Assembly: GCA_029213005.1 (NCBI GenBank)
Contig: JARGPI010000024.1
Span: 47,806-111,805, forward strand
From: Verrucomicrobiales bacterium
Lineage (GTDB): Bacteria; Verrucomicrobiota; Verrucomicrobiia; Verrucomicrobiales; DEV007
Direction of reading: 5' to 3'
Length of the DNA stretch: 64,000 nt
This document shows, piece by piece, positions 32,101-47,100 of this stretch. The position numbers were made by a program, and so were the translations under genes. A model generated the notes under the pieces. That model was not told where the DNA came from. It worked only from the letters and a program-made list of their open reading frames with translations, and made no database searches. Numbering within the stretch: the first letter of the stretch is position 1; every line of letters begins with the position of its first letter.

Positions 32101-35100
32101 TGTAGTCCGAGTCAGCCGTTGTCGCGCTGCCGTCGGATGTGCTGTAGGTAATTACCGTATCGACATCGACCGCCTTATCGAGCGTTACGGTGAATTCGAG
32201 ATTGCCTCCTTCGACAACCGTCGCGTTTCCGATTGAGACGAGTGCCGCGTCATTATTCGTAATCGTTCCTTCGCCCTGATTGTCGGCGATACTCACATTA
32301 CCAACCGCAATCAAGTTGCTGAGGTTTACGAGGAAATTTTCATCAAGTTCGACAACCTCATCGCCGTTGACTGTTACACTGATGGTCTTTGTCTCACCTG
32401 CAGTGCCGGTGAAGTTCAACGTTCCGCTGGTAGACACATAATCCGAGTCCGCCGTCGTAGCTGTGTCGTCAGCGGTTGCATAATCGACCGCTACGCCACT
32501 CTGAACGGCAGTATCGAGCGTCACCGTGAAAGTCGCGACCTGCGAGCCAGCGTCGGCTTCGGTAACTGTGACATCGTTGATCGAAATCATAGCAACGTCG
32601 TCGTCGGTGATCGTTCCGGTCGCCTGTGATGTTCCGATTTCCACCCGGCTCGTGTCAGTGACACCGTTGTATTCCGCATCGCTTAGATTCACCAGAACCG
32701 TTTCGCTGTCTTCGACAATGGCATCGCCATTCACCGATACCGTGATGGTTTTGCTCATCTCACCGGCTGCAAAGGTCAATGTGCCACTCTGTGCCACGTA
32801 GTCGCTCCCTGCTGTGGCCGTTCCGTCAGCCGTCGCAAACTTTACTGTGATCGGTTCCTGCGCCGGCTTATCGAGTGCCACCGTGTAAACCAGGTTCACC
32901 GTTCCGGAATTACCTTCAGTCACCGCAGCGACCGGATCACTGATGTTGATCGTCGCTTTGTCATCGTTGGTGATGACGCCCTCGCCCTGATTGTCGGCAA
33001 TGGTGACATTGCCTACCGCAACAAGATTGCTCAGGTTGACGAGGAAGTTCTCATCCAGCTCAACGATCTGATCTCCATTGACTGTCACACTTATAGTTTG
33101 GGTTTCACCTATGTTCCCAGTGAAGTTCAACGTTCCATTGGCACTGTCGTAGTCAGAGTTTGCGGTAGTCGCGCTGCCGTCAGCGGTATCATAATCAACC
33201 GCCACACCACTCTGCACGGCATTGTTGAGGGTAACGGTGAAGGTCGCAATCGCTGTTCCGGCGTCGCCTTCAGCGATCAAGACGTTATCTATACTCAACG
33301 TTGCGGAATCATCATCCGTGATACTGCCTTCTCCCTGCGAATCACCGATCACTACACGGCTGGTGTCAATCCCTCCGTTGTAATTGGCACCACTGAGATT
33401 AACGTGAACGGTTTCTGTCCCTTCAACCACCGTGTCTCCATTGACCACTACCGTGATCGTTTGAGTGGTATCGCCTGGCGCAAAGGTCAAAGTGCCACTT
33501 TGGGACACGTAGTCGCTTCCCGCTGTTGCGGTTCCATCCGCGGTTGCAAAGTCAACCGTGATTTCCTTCTGCGAAGCATTATCCAGTGATACGGTATAGA
33601 CAAGATTGACAGTCCCACTGTCACCTTCGACGACCGTCGGGTCGCTGATCGTGATCGTAGCCAGATCATCATTTGTGATTTCGCCAATGGCCTGAGCATC
33701 ATCAATCTCCACTCTTGTGGTGTCAGTTACGCCATTGAATTTGGCGGAACTTAGATTCATTTGAAACATCTCATCATCCTCAACGATATCGTCTGCTGCG
33801 ACGGTTACGTTTACCGTCGCCGAAGTTTCACCCGCAAGAATGATTACCGGCTGATTGGAAAGATCGACATAATCATTTCCACCGGTTGCGGTGACACCAA
33901 GACTACTGACGAAGACTGTCATATCCTCACTAGCTACCTTATCGCTGGTGACAGTGAAGGTGAAGGAACTCAAGCCGCCTCCGGAGCCTTCGTTTTCAGT
34001 GACATCAGCGATTGAGAGAAGAGCTTTGTCATCGTTCGTGATGGTTCCGATCCCGATTCCATCGTCTATCGTTACATCGCGGCCATTTGCTTCAATGGCA
34101 TTGAGAACGACAGTCATATTTTCATCATTCTCTACGATGAGATCCTCGCTCGTTACGATCGTGATCGTTTTAACCGTCTCTCCAGGCGCAAAGGTCACCG
34201 TTGTGGCAGACACGGAAGTGAAATCAGCGGATCCGGCGGTTCCAAATACCGTCGCGTAGTCAAATGTGACTGCGGTGTCAGATGCATTAGTCATTGAGAC
34301 GGTAAATACAAGATTCCCACCCTCAGTGACAGAAACGTCATCGATAGAGATGGTCGCAGAATCGTTATCCTCAATCGTTCCGACCCCACTATCGGCGGTT
34401 CCATCAATGGTTACATCACGCCCCGATGCCGTGACCGAGTCCAGTGTCACAGACATGGTTTCATCCAGTTCAACGACATCGTCATCGCCGGTAGCAATCG
34501 TTATAGTTCCGCTGGTGTCCCCGGCAGCAATGGTGATGGTTTGAGAAGTTTGACCGGTATAGTCACTATTTCCGGTTGTAGCGGTGCCATCCGAAGTGCT
34601 GTAGGTCACTATCGTATCGACATCCACGGCCCGATCCAGGGTTACATCAAACACGAGGTTCCCACCTTCAGTTACCGTCGCAGTGTCTGAAATTGATACT
34701 TTTGCGCTATCGTCGTTTTCGATCGTTCCGGTAGCGGTAGCGGTTTCAATATCGACTCCATGTTCAGCCTCAGAATCACTAGGATTGCTTAGAGTGACCG
34801 TAAAGTTTTCATCCAGCTCCACTGTGGTATCTCCACTAACCTGGATGACGATTTCTTTAGTGGTCACCCCGGAAGCGAACACAAGTGTCCCGCCCGGGAA
34901 GGTCCCTCCAAAATCTGAGGCAACGGCAGGGTTTGTTCCACTACCGCTCACGGCCCAGTCCACAGTCGTAGTTCCGTCAGTTTCTCCGGTTCTCGTCACC
35001 GTGTAAGTATAGGTAGTCGTTCCGGCATCACCTTCGGCCTGACTGATCGTTGCCGGGGATATTTCCAGATCAATATCGTCGTTGAGAACCGTGGAACCCG

Positions 35101-38100
35101 CGGTTGCAGTCGCGATTTCTATCTGGTTGGTTCCGATGCTATCCACGGGATTGGTAAGAGTGACAGTTACCGATTCATCCAACTCTACATTGCGATCTCC
35201 GGTCAAATTGATCGTAATTTCTTCGCTGGTTGATCCGGGGTTAAACGTCACTGTGCCACTCGGGATGGTGCCTCCAAAATCGGCGGCATCCAAATCACCC
35301 GACAAGGTCCAGTCGACCGTGGATTCACCATCGGTGCGCCCTTCCCGGGTTACGGTGAAGGTCAACTGGGTTGAACCGGAATGCCCTTCATCAATTGATA
35401 CCTGATTGGCGGCGATTGTGATATCGATATCGTTGTCGATAATGGTGCCGATAGCCCCGTCGGTGATGTCGATGGATGCCGCAGGAGCGGTTGCCGGAAC
35501 CAGGTTCTGCATTGAGACAGTGAATGTCTCGTTTCCTTCAACCAGCGCGTCATTTGTGATGGCTACCGTGAAGGTTTGGGTCTCTCCCGCATTTCCAACG
35601 AAAGTCAGAGTCTCGGTGGATTTAGTCAGATCAGAATCGTCACTGTACCCTGTACCAACCAGGAGTGTACCCTGTACAACTTCGACTGCGAAACCACCCT
35701 GGACCGCGTTTCCAAGCGTAGCGGTAAAGGTCATCAATCCCGCGGATTCATCCAGAGACGAGTCAGCGATGGTAACAGCCGTTGAATCGTCGTTCAAAAT
35801 CGTCCCGGTCGCACCGTCGGTGATATTGATCGATCCTGCAGGAGCTGTGACTGGAACCAGGTTACCAAAAGCCAGAGTGAAAGTCTCATCAGACTCGACA
35901 ATGGCATCGTTATTCAAGCTAACGGTAAAGGTCTGCTCTTCACCGGCATTGCCGGTAAAGGTCAGAGTTTGCGTCGTTCCGTCGTAATCGGTATTTCCTC
36001 CGGTGGCGGTTCCATCGGTAAACAACACATCGATAGAGAAACCATCCTGAACCGCCTTGTCCAGTTTTGCGGTAAAGGTCATGGTTCCGTCTTCGGAAAC
36101 ACTGACATCTTCCACGGTGACGGCAGCATTGTCGTCGTCAATGATCGTAGTGGTAGTCGTTGCGGTCCCCACTACGATATCGGCTCCAGTGGTGCTCGCA
36201 GGATTGCTCAGAACTACATCGAAGGTTTCATCCGCTTCGACAATCGCGTCCTGTTCGGTATCGAAGTTGAACTCAAGATCTGCCATCGTATTTCCATCGC
36301 CAGTGTAAGTGAGGGTGGTGCCGTCCCAGCTCAGGTCTGTTCGTCCCGAAACGGCAGCGTGCAGTGCATTGATAAAATTGGTATTGGTATCGTAATCATC
36401 GGTGTCTGCGGTATCGCCGAGCGCACCGAGTGTGATATCCACCGATGCATTTTCACCCGTCTGAAGAATACCGTCAAGACTGATCGTGTAGGTTCCGGTA
36501 TCCCCTTCGTTAACATTGCCACCACCGGTAACCGACCAGGTCGCGGTGTCGTTGTCGGTGATCGTCGTAGTCACGGTAGTCGCGGCGCCAAGTTGAACAT
36601 CGCCACCTGTCGTGCTGGCTGCGTTGGAAATCGTGACGGAGTATTTTTCAGGTCCTTCAACGAGAACATCATCAGTCGCCGTCAGCGTGAACACGAGATC
36701 CGCCATACTCGTGCCGCCTGCGCCTCCTGTGTAAGTGATGACACCTGTTCCAGAATCAAAAGCCAGCGTGCCATCTCCCGCGTAGGCAGTCACCGCTGCG
36801 GTCACCGCTGCGGCAAAGGCCTCATAGTCGTCGCTGTTGGTCTTGTCAGCGCCCGTGCCATCCGCCAAATTGATTTGAACGGTGCCGGTTTCATTTTCGT
36901 CGAACGGCGCATCAAGGTTGAGCGTGTAGGTCACATCATCACCTTCAGTAACCGGCGAGCCGGTCTGTGTGAGGGTCCACTTGGCGACATCGTTGTCTGT
37001 TACAGCGATATCATCGATCTCGACGGTATCGGTTTCCAAACTGCTGAACTCGATAGCAGCAATGTGAGGACCTTCAATCAACGCATCATCGAATGCAGTC
37101 ACAGTGACCGTCTGCGGTGTGGTGCCGTTGGTTGAAGTGAAAGTTAGTGTAATGGGAGAACCTGCCCCGTTGCCGAGGTCAATATCGATATCCGGTGTCA
37201 CGGTAACAGTGACGTCGCTTCCCGGCAGTGCATTTAAGCTGACTTGCACGGTATCGGTCGCGCCACCTTCGGTGACGTCAGTTGAGCCGCCGCTTTCGGT
37301 GACAACAATCGCCAAATCCACCAGTTTGATCGTTTTCGCCGTAGTATCAATTTCCACACCGTAGCCGGTCGGGATGCCGGATACCGCTGCAAAAGTTACT
37401 CCGGTTAATGTGCCGGTGTAGCTGGCGATGAGATATTCCGCATCGTCAGCTGCATTCAGTTCAGTTACATCGAGAGTGGCTCCGGAAATATCGAGATCGC
37501 CCGTGATGACGATTGCATCCGCAGTGCCTGCTCCACTTCCGTCGACTTCGACAACGAAGTCACTGCCTGCTTCAAAAGTGACCCCGTTGTTAAACGTTAG
37601 CGTGCCCACACCGGCTTCACCAGGCAGCAGATCGCCACCATTCAGGACAGTCGTGGCACCACCGACAGTGCCGGTGCCGCCAAGATTGGCATTGGTGAAT
37701 ACGGTTACCGCACCGGCCGCGCCAGTGTTGCTACCGTTTACCAGCAGAGTTCCCGAAACCACTCGCGTCGCGCCGTCGTAATCGTTGGTGTTATTTTCAA
37801 ACACGACGGTTCCCGGAGAATGCACGTTTACACCGCCGCTTCCGGTGACTTTACCGACGACGATCAACTGCCCACCCGATGCTCCGAGAAGTAGCTGAGT
37901 TTGATCCGGTTCATCTGTCGTCAGCGTTCCTGAGATCGTAGCCACGCTGGTGGCGCCTCCGCCTACCCAAATATATTTATTATTCGCTGAATTCGGGACA
38001 TCAATATCCGAAACAACATTGACTCCGGACTTCAGATAGAGGCGGGCATCGCTATCGTTCAGCGTTGCTTTAACACCCAGCCCCGAGTTGTGTTCGACCC

Positions 38101-41100
38101 GAACGTAACCACCTGACTCGATCTGTGTATTAGCGTGAGTATTATTGCCGGTAAGAACGACCCAACCTCCATCGCCTGAGCCGTTTCGCAATACATCGAC
38201 CTGCTGTCCGCTGATATTACCGGATATCGTCAGAGAGTCTCCAGATCCGGTGATGATGCCGAAGTTACCTGCTGTGGTTTCGTTATTAACGATGGCACTT
38301 TCAATCGTAGCAGTATTACTACCTGCTTCAACGAAACGGATCCGCTTCGAACCTCCGTTATCATTAACCGTCACAGTTGTCGTGGCAGCAAGTGCGATAT
38401 TTGGAGCGATCTCCACCGTGGTCGAACCACTATCGAAAATTAGTTCCGAACCAAATGCTGTGTCGCTTTCCGCTCTAACAGTCGTTCCGCTGCCCGCCAA
38501 AATGACCCCGCCTGCGTTGTCATTATCACCCGAAAGAATAAGGGTACCCACATCGGTGTTGTTGCCATTGTTGAGCACTGTGATGCGACCGGCTCCTGTG
38601 ATGTTGCCCGACAAAGTGAGGGTGTCCTGATCGCCTGTCACAATATCGAAATTATCGAGAGTGGATTCACGGATATCTATATCACCTGAGATCTCCGCAG
38701 ATGCAGCTCCGGCACCGATCACCTGAATCGTCTTGTCATCCTGGGTATTGCTAATCACAATATCGTTGGACAGGTTGACTCCATCTTCCAATTGCAACAC
38801 TGGATCGCCGACAGATGACCCGCTTGAGTCGCGGATGGTAACCCCACTGCTTCCGAGAGCATCGGAAACCTCAACAACCAACAGACCTGCCCCAAGCCGT
38901 GTCGCGCCGGAATAGTTACCGGCTGTAGTAACCGTGAATGTTCCGACTCCCTCCTTATGCAAGGATCCGCCAACCCCATTGATCGCAGCATTGGCGACGC
39001 TTTCGGTTCCAGTGACATCAAGAGTTAGCTGGTTTGCGCCCAGATCAACGGTGTTATTGAAAATCACGTCCTCTGCCGTGAGCATTACATCCGCAGTTAA
39101 CATTAACGCATCACTATAGGTCTGATCTCCTGTCGTCGTGACATTAGCCCCGACACTCACCGTGCCGTCTGCATTTGTAGTCAGAGACGTCAATGCGGTC
39201 GTTCCGCCGACGATGCCATTGAATGTCGTCACCCCAGATCCGGTGCTGTTCACGCTCAGCGCCTGAGCCCCGTCGATAGTCGCGTCAAAAGTTACGTCGT
39301 TGCCCTCGATAACCGTATCCTGACCGAGATTGACGGCACCGGTGAAGGTGACGTCGCCAACTACGGTTACCGTCGCGGTGTTGAGATTGATTGTTTCGGC
39401 AGCTACCGAAAGATCTCCAGCAAGCGAGGCAGGAAGACTGTTGATGTTGACGGTGTCAACCGTGGCAGGAGTGTCTTTTTCCGTGACTACATTGATACTG
39501 GTCACGATAGAGGCATCGACGCGGACCGTGAAGCCATCAGGGCGGGTGATATCACCACCACTAAATCCTGTCGTCGAGAGGACCACGTTTGGATCTTTAA
39601 TCACGTAATGCGTGCCATCGAAGGAAATATCGAGTGCATCAGCCGTTTCGGTATTGATATCCGTGATCGTGAGGACACCAGTCAGCGAGTCAAACCCGAC
39701 ATTGGTCTCAGCGGCGCCGGCATAAAGGACGACGTTATTACCGTCGCCACCGATATAGGAGATGGTGTATTTGTCACCGTCACCGGCAGTAATAACATCG
39801 CCCTGGTTGTAGGTATCAAAAATTCCAGAAACGGGATCCGCTCCCTGATTATCAATCACAAGGATCTCGCTTCCCAATGTCGCAACACCTGCGACAATCT
39901 CGTCAATCACCAGTTCACTACCGGCAGAGAGTGTGACCATTCCAGTCACGTTGAGAAGGTCACCATCACGGTCGAATCTATAGTCACCGGCGAGATTCAA
40001 ATTGGTAACAGTGAGCGTGCCGCCGTCATCATCACCCGGTGCGAGAATACCCTCGTCTTCCAGAGTGACGGTCGTGTTGAGGACACCGTTCGAGCCCTTA
40101 AGCGTCCCACCGGATTTAACGGTGATACCAGCAAGCGTTTCAGCGCTGTCCGCGTCGAGCGTTGCAGTGGATTCAATCACGATACTTGAGGCATCATTAA
40201 CGACATCATCGTTAGCTAGATCAAACTCACCCGCACTGATTTCGACCGTGCCTGAACCGGCGTCGAAACCATTCACCACCACACTACCGTCTGCCTCGAG
40301 AAACTGATTACCGCTGCCTCCTGAAGTATCGGTATCGATCGTATTGGCATCGACGATAATAGCATTCCCAGCGGCTCCGATTGCTCCTGCTCCCGCATTC
40401 AGACTTACCAAATTGGCTGTCACCGAAGTGGTACCTCCACCGTTGGTGATGTCCCCTGAGTTGGCAATCAGCGTCGTATTTTTGTCACCGGTATCAAGAC
40501 CTTCAACGGAAATGCTGCCTCCGATCACTACGAGATCGTAGTCTCCCGCACTGAGATCAACGGCGTCAATATCGACGGCACCACTACCTGTCGTGGAAGT
40601 TCCTATCGTGACTTTATTCGATGAAACGAGCGTCGCCAGTTCGGTGTCATCGATATTGAGATCCCCGGCTCCGCCACCCAGGCCGATCGTCGAAGCATCA
40701 TCTTGAGGAAGGATGAAAATTTCACCCGCCCCGGAGTCGAATGAGGCGGTTGCATCGATCAGCACATCGGCCGCGACGATAGTGATCGTACCATTTGCGG
40801 CAGCAGTACTCACGCCTGCCCCCGCCTGGGCAATCATTTCATCGGCAGCATCAACGTGGAGCTCGTTGAACACGTTACTGCCACGGAATTCGACATCGGA
40901 ATTCGAATCTCCGAGGGCATGGAAATAAGTGCGGCCGGCGACTCCTGCGCTATCATCCGCGCCATCAACGCGAATTACGGTCGTATTGTTGTCCACAGCG
41001 TCCGAATCGCCGATATGGAGATCCTGAGCGGTGATGCGCCCCAGTTCATCCTGGCTGATACGCATATCGCCAAAGGTGCTTCCCGAGTAGACCCCGATAG

Positions 41101-44100
41101 TGCCGGCCGTGCTGCGCGAAACTGTGACCACGCCGTCTGCGGCGGCAATGCTTCCGTCTAACGTCAGGTCGGTGCCCCGTAGGTGAACGGCGCCATTGGT
41201 GGCTGACAAAGTCGTGCCCGTGGCAGTGTCGATACGTGCCTGGTGGTTAAGCACCGTAATACCACCGCCGTTCCCGACAGTGATATCTGCAAGATTAGCG
41301 CCCCCCGTGCCACCGCTTACCGAATTGATTTCGATACGCACCGCATCCGGATCGGTGCTGCTCGATACGATAGAGGCACCGGATTGCATAGTGAAAATCT
41401 GAGCGCCTTCGCCGTCAAGATTAGCAGCAATATTCAAGCGACCCTCACCTGTAACCGTAAGCGTCTCGTTGGCATCAATCCGGACGAGATCGTGACTATC
41501 GATATCGATCAATCCGCTACCGACATCAAAAGTCATCGTATCGATGATGATATTGGCGGCACCACCACCGTCATTACTGAGGTTCGACACAGAAACCGTC
41601 CCACCGTCGCCTGTGGTCAAAAATCCGCTCAGAAGCACATCGCCGGAACCAGTCCCGGCACTAGCATCGTTGACCGAGAGCTGGATTGCTGTAGCACCGG
41701 TATTCGAAGTGGTCAGGACAGCATCATTAAGGACCAGATTACTGACTCCATCTCCATCGCTGTTAGCGATAACCGAAATCGTTGAAGATCCCGCCAGAAT
41801 AGTTCCATTCAGCGTGACCGCCGCCTCTCCGTTCACTTGAACGGCCACATCACCTCCTCCAGCTGCCTGGATCGTTGATCCGACCAATTGAGAGATCGGG
41901 CCTTCCCCATCCACATCGATATCGACTGTAGCACCGGATCCTGTAGTAATATCAGCGATGTTCGCTCCGGCATTGCCAGTCTTGAGCACCTGGTTGACGT
42001 TGATACCCACGGCGCTCGCACTGGTCGTATCGGTAACGATCGCAGATCCGGAATCCATATCAAAGCCCTGACCTCCGCTGCCGTCCTGTCCGGCATTGAC
42101 GACCAAATCGCCTCCCCCTGACATGGTGAGCGTTTGGTTGCTATTGATTCTCACGTAGTCCTCCGAATCCAGAACAAGTTGGTGCCCAACTCCCCCGAGG
42201 GTCACGGTGACGTCGTTGACGAAAAGGTTGGCACCATTAGCTCCGTTTCCACCGAGAGTCGACGCCAGCACGCCTCCACCGGAAGTGATCGTTCCCGCGA
42301 GAGTCAGATCACCTCTACCATTGATTGCTCCATCAGCATTGGCACGAAGCGATATCGCATCCGCCGCGGTGTTGCTAGAGACCAGCTCAGCAGTGTCGTG
42401 CACCATCAGATATTCCGTTCCGTCCCCGTCGCTGTTCGCCGTCACCGAAAGTTTTGAACCGCCGGTGTTAATTTCACCTTCCAGATGCAGAGATCCTTCG
42501 GAATCCAGAGTCACCGCGACACTACCGGTCCCTCCGCTCGCGGAGAGGACTCCACCATCGCTATGGCGCAGCGTCCCGGCACCATTCAAGTCAACGTCGA
42601 TTCCGGCACCGTCACCGGTCGAAATATTCTCCAGTGTGACACCGGCATTACCGCCGTTGGCATTCAACACGGAAATCATCACGGCATCCGACAAGGTGCT
42701 GTCGGTAATGATCGCGGTACCGGCTTGCATATCAAATCCCTGACTTCCCATTCCATCCTGCCCGGCCTCGGCAACAAATTTGCCGCCCCCGGTGAGAGTC
42801 ACCGTCTGACCGGTATTAATCCGAATCAGATCTTCGGAATCCAGAGACAGTTCCTTACCTGCTCCCAGTGATATATTGGTATCTCCCGAAAAGAAAATAT
42901 TGGTTTGGTTAGCCGGATCACCGTTGCCGGTCAGATTGGATACCGCGATACCTCCGGCACTGTTGAGAGCGCCTGACAGGAAGACATTACCACTGCCGGT
43001 GCCTCCCGTCGTATTGGTAACGAGCGAGATCGCATCATCATCGGTATTGGTGCTGTTGAGCGACGCTGTGGATTGCACCGTCAGGCTTTGATTTCCCAAT
43101 CCATCGCTGTTAGCGAGAGCGTCGATTTTACCGTTCCCGGCGTTGACAGTTCCCGCCAGGGTGAGCGCCCCTACCGCGTCCAGAATCACGTTCACATCTC
43201 CGCCGCCAACCGCATCAATCGTTGTTCCATCACGATGTTGCAAGGTACCAGTCCCATCGACATCGACAGTGATCGTGCCGCCCCCACCAACCGTGATGTT
43301 TTCCAGTTCTGCACCGGCAGTCCCCCCAAAAACATTGATCTTCACGGCATCCACGGATGAATTCGCTACCAAAAGCGTTCCTCCGGCTTGCATGTTAAAT
43401 CCCTGATTTCCATTGCTATCCAGGGCCGCATTGGCAGTGAAAGTTCCGTCGCCGATCAATTCGAGAATTCGGCCACTGGTGATTCGAATACGGTCACTGG
43501 CATCCATTTGGACATCAGCGTTGGTCACCTCGAGGTCATCGACGGAAATGAACGTCTGGTTGTTGCCCGAACTGCTTACCGCTGTCACTGAAATTTTTCC
43601 ACCGACTCCGGTCGACATTTTTCCTGCGAGATTGATATCCCCACTACCGCCGGTTCCCGTTCCGGAGTCATTTACCGTCAAACTTATCGCATCGGCCGAG
43701 GTGTTGGTTGTGTGCAGTTCCGCTGTTGTCGCTACGCTGATACTCTGAGCACCATCGGCATCGGTGTTGGCATCCACATCGATCAAGCCACTACCGGCAT
43801 CTATGACACCGGTTACGCTGAGCCCGTCGTCCGCGTTGATAACCACGTTACCGCTACCCGCTGCGGTGATAGCACGGGTGGTCAGGGTTCCTCCATTGTG
43901 ATGGGTAATCGTGATGCTTCCATCAAGCCCCGTGGTGATGCCCGGAAGTATAGAATTAGCAGACCCGCCATTTTCATTGGTGACGAGTTCGAAACTGGCT
44001 CCGGCCTTATTCAAGGTCAGAGTATGGGCGGCATCATTGTTATCATAACCGGTACCTCCGAGATCGTTGGTATTCGCTTCGATGCGAACCGAGCCATCCA

Positions 44101-47100
44101 CAACCACCGTCCCCACCTGGTGAATGCGCCCACCACCGAGTAGAGTCAGATCGTAGCCAGATCCCGTCAAATCGAGGTCACCGATCCGGAAGGGGGTCCC
44201 GCCAAGAGTCGAGTCAGCACGACCAATCGTTACCTTTCCGCTGATGCTGAGATTATCGGTCAATTCCGACTCGCTCAAATGCAGTCCGCCGATGGTGTCA
44301 CCGATTCCAATAGAGGAATTCTCCTGCTGAGCAAAGGTCACATTCGCCGCCGTCAACACCGCCGTTCCGGCACCTCCATCGAGAACCACATCGCCGCTCT
44401 GAATCGATACATCTCCTGAGAAGCTCGCGTCGCCCGCGAGAGTGAAAGTATCTGTGCCACTATCACCGGTAATTACCGTAAGGTTGGTAACTCCATGCGC
44501 ATTTGCTGCACCATTAATGACCACTGAGTCATCCCCGTCCGTCGTTCCAGTTGAGGTATCAATGATCACGTTTGCTGTATTTGAAATATAGGCAGCCTCG
44601 ATAACGGTTCCGTTATTAATCGTCCCTCCAACAACCAGAGATTGACCAAAGGAACTCGTTCCTTCAGAAATCGTGAGTGCGTCGTCGTTGCCTGTCGAAT
44701 CTACGGTGACGGTCGCAAAATTATCGTATTCAACCGGCTCCAGCCCCGTGAAATTGATCGTGCTGATATCGCCTCCACTGGTGATGATCACTTCTCCTGA
44801 ACCGAAAGTCATTGCGTCAGGGGTGTAGGTGGCAACTTCCCCACCGCTTCCGAGGAATCGCAGCGTATCGGAGTCCGTATTGCCTTCGTAATTCACCACT
44901 CCCGTGATATTTGCGAGCGGATCACCGTTGGAATAATCGATTGTGACAACATCATTTCCGGCAAGACCGTCGATATTGAGGTCCGTAATGCTTGCCGCAG
45001 GCCGACGGCTCTGCACATCGCCATTGACCGTGACCACAACCGTCATATCATCCGAAGGATCAAGGGCAATTACCACGGTGTCGTCGTTGGCAGTCATTAC
45101 AGGAGCAAGAGGCCCCTGCACGACCACAACCACATCATTGCCGTCACCACCGCTGTAGGTGATATAGGCGGGAAGCCCACTTCCGAGAAAGTCAGCACTG
45201 ACTTGGTCGCCGCTGTTAAGGCCATCGAAAAGCCCGGTCACGACACTATCACTATCGTCGTTTGAAATTAAAACAAACTCATCTCCGGCAGATGGAGTAA
45301 ACCCACCCAGAGATTCAAAGAGAATCCCGCCAATGCTGGCGATGTTTAAATCACCCGTCACCGCGATCTGATCGTAGGTCGAACCATCGCTTACCTCGAA
45401 AGTGTAACTTCCGTCACCCGCTCCCAATTCAGTCACGTTAATCGCTCCCACGGCATCGGTTTCACCCGGGTTGAAAACGCCTCCAGCCTCTACGGAAACC
45501 GTTCCTGTAATCGCACCGTCACCTTTGAGCGTGCCTCCGTTTTTCACCGTCACCGAAGCCACCGTTTCTGCGGAGTCAACATCGAGAGTGGATCCATCCT
45601 CAACAATCAGTGCATCACTGTCGTTAATCACATGGTCGGTGGTCAGCTCAAACTCTCCGCCCTCCAGTGTGATCGTTCCTCCGGATGCATCCAGACCGCC
45701 TACAACTATGCCATTTACTGTCGCCAGGTATTGATCCCCACCTGAAGTCGTTTTCATACTTTCGCCATCAACATTCACTGGCGTTCCACTGACTCCAATG
45801 TCCCCGACCAGAGTGTTGAGAATCACCTCATTCGCCTGGAAATCATGACCGCTACCGTCACCAGTAATATTCCCGGTGAGTGCCGTCACTGTCAGGTCGT
45901 TAGTCGCCCCGATATTAAGGTCTTTCACAGAAACCGACCCACCGATCACAATGACATCGAAGTCGTAAGCTGCACCGCTGAGATCGAGTGCACCGACATT
46001 CACAAGACCGGTTCCGGTATCGCTGCCGACAATCAAGTCACCACCGAATGAGAGATGATCGATCAATGCTAGATCAACTTCCAGATCGCCGGAAACTCCA
46101 GCCCCGAAGGCAACACCTGAGGCATTATCTTTCGGTTGAACCCGGATCGAACCGGCTGCTGCAGAAACAATCACCTCCGTCGCGGTGCTGCCGATAATCT
46201 CCAGAGTATCTGACGTTAGAGTGATGTCTCCCGAAGTGGCGAAAACATTGGCATTGTGATGCAGGTAGATACCGGTTCCGGCCGAGGCTTCACCAATCAA
46301 TTCGATATTTCCACTGTTAGTTGATACTGAAGGCTGGTTCGTGCCCTCGACATAGAGGCCGTAATCAGAGCCGGTTCCATCAACCGTCAAACTTCCGGTT
46401 CCGACAATTTTCGCGACATCGGCTCCGGACAGATAGATCCCACGACCACTTGCACTCGTGCCAGTGATCGAAAGATCGCCGTCCTCGCTCATAAGGTCGC
46501 TGGAGCTTTCCATTCTAACCCCGGCTTCGGCACCGCCCGTAGTCCCGGTCACCTCGAGAGTTCCCAAGCCAGCGACGGCAATGTGACTGGAGCGAAGAAA
46601 AACTCCATTATCTGCGGCGGATTGCCCCGTGATAGTGATATTTACATCATCTGCCGGAGTAATAGTGGTATTACGAATATCGACCCCGCGATCGTCACCG
46701 ACGGAACCGTCACCCGTACTGGTTCCCACAAGAGTGATCGTGGAACCATCGATGCTCGGAGCACCTCCGTCGTTAGTATTGATATAGATACCCGCGCCAC
46801 CCGCAGAGACACCGGTAACACTAAGCACACCACCCGCAATCACGCTGGCATTCGAACTGATGCTGACCCCTTCTGCATTTGGATGACCTCCTCCGGTGCC
46901 ATTGATCGTCACGTCACCTGTTGTTGAAAGATCCCCATCGGCAAAAAACATGCCATCCTCAGCATCATCATAGGCCTCCCCGGTGATGACGATTGCACCC
47001 GATCCGGTAGAGATTTCCTCACCATCCAGATCAATATCCACACCGGCATGACCACCTGCTCCGTCGCTTGTTCCGGTAATCGTAATTGTTGCCGAACCTG

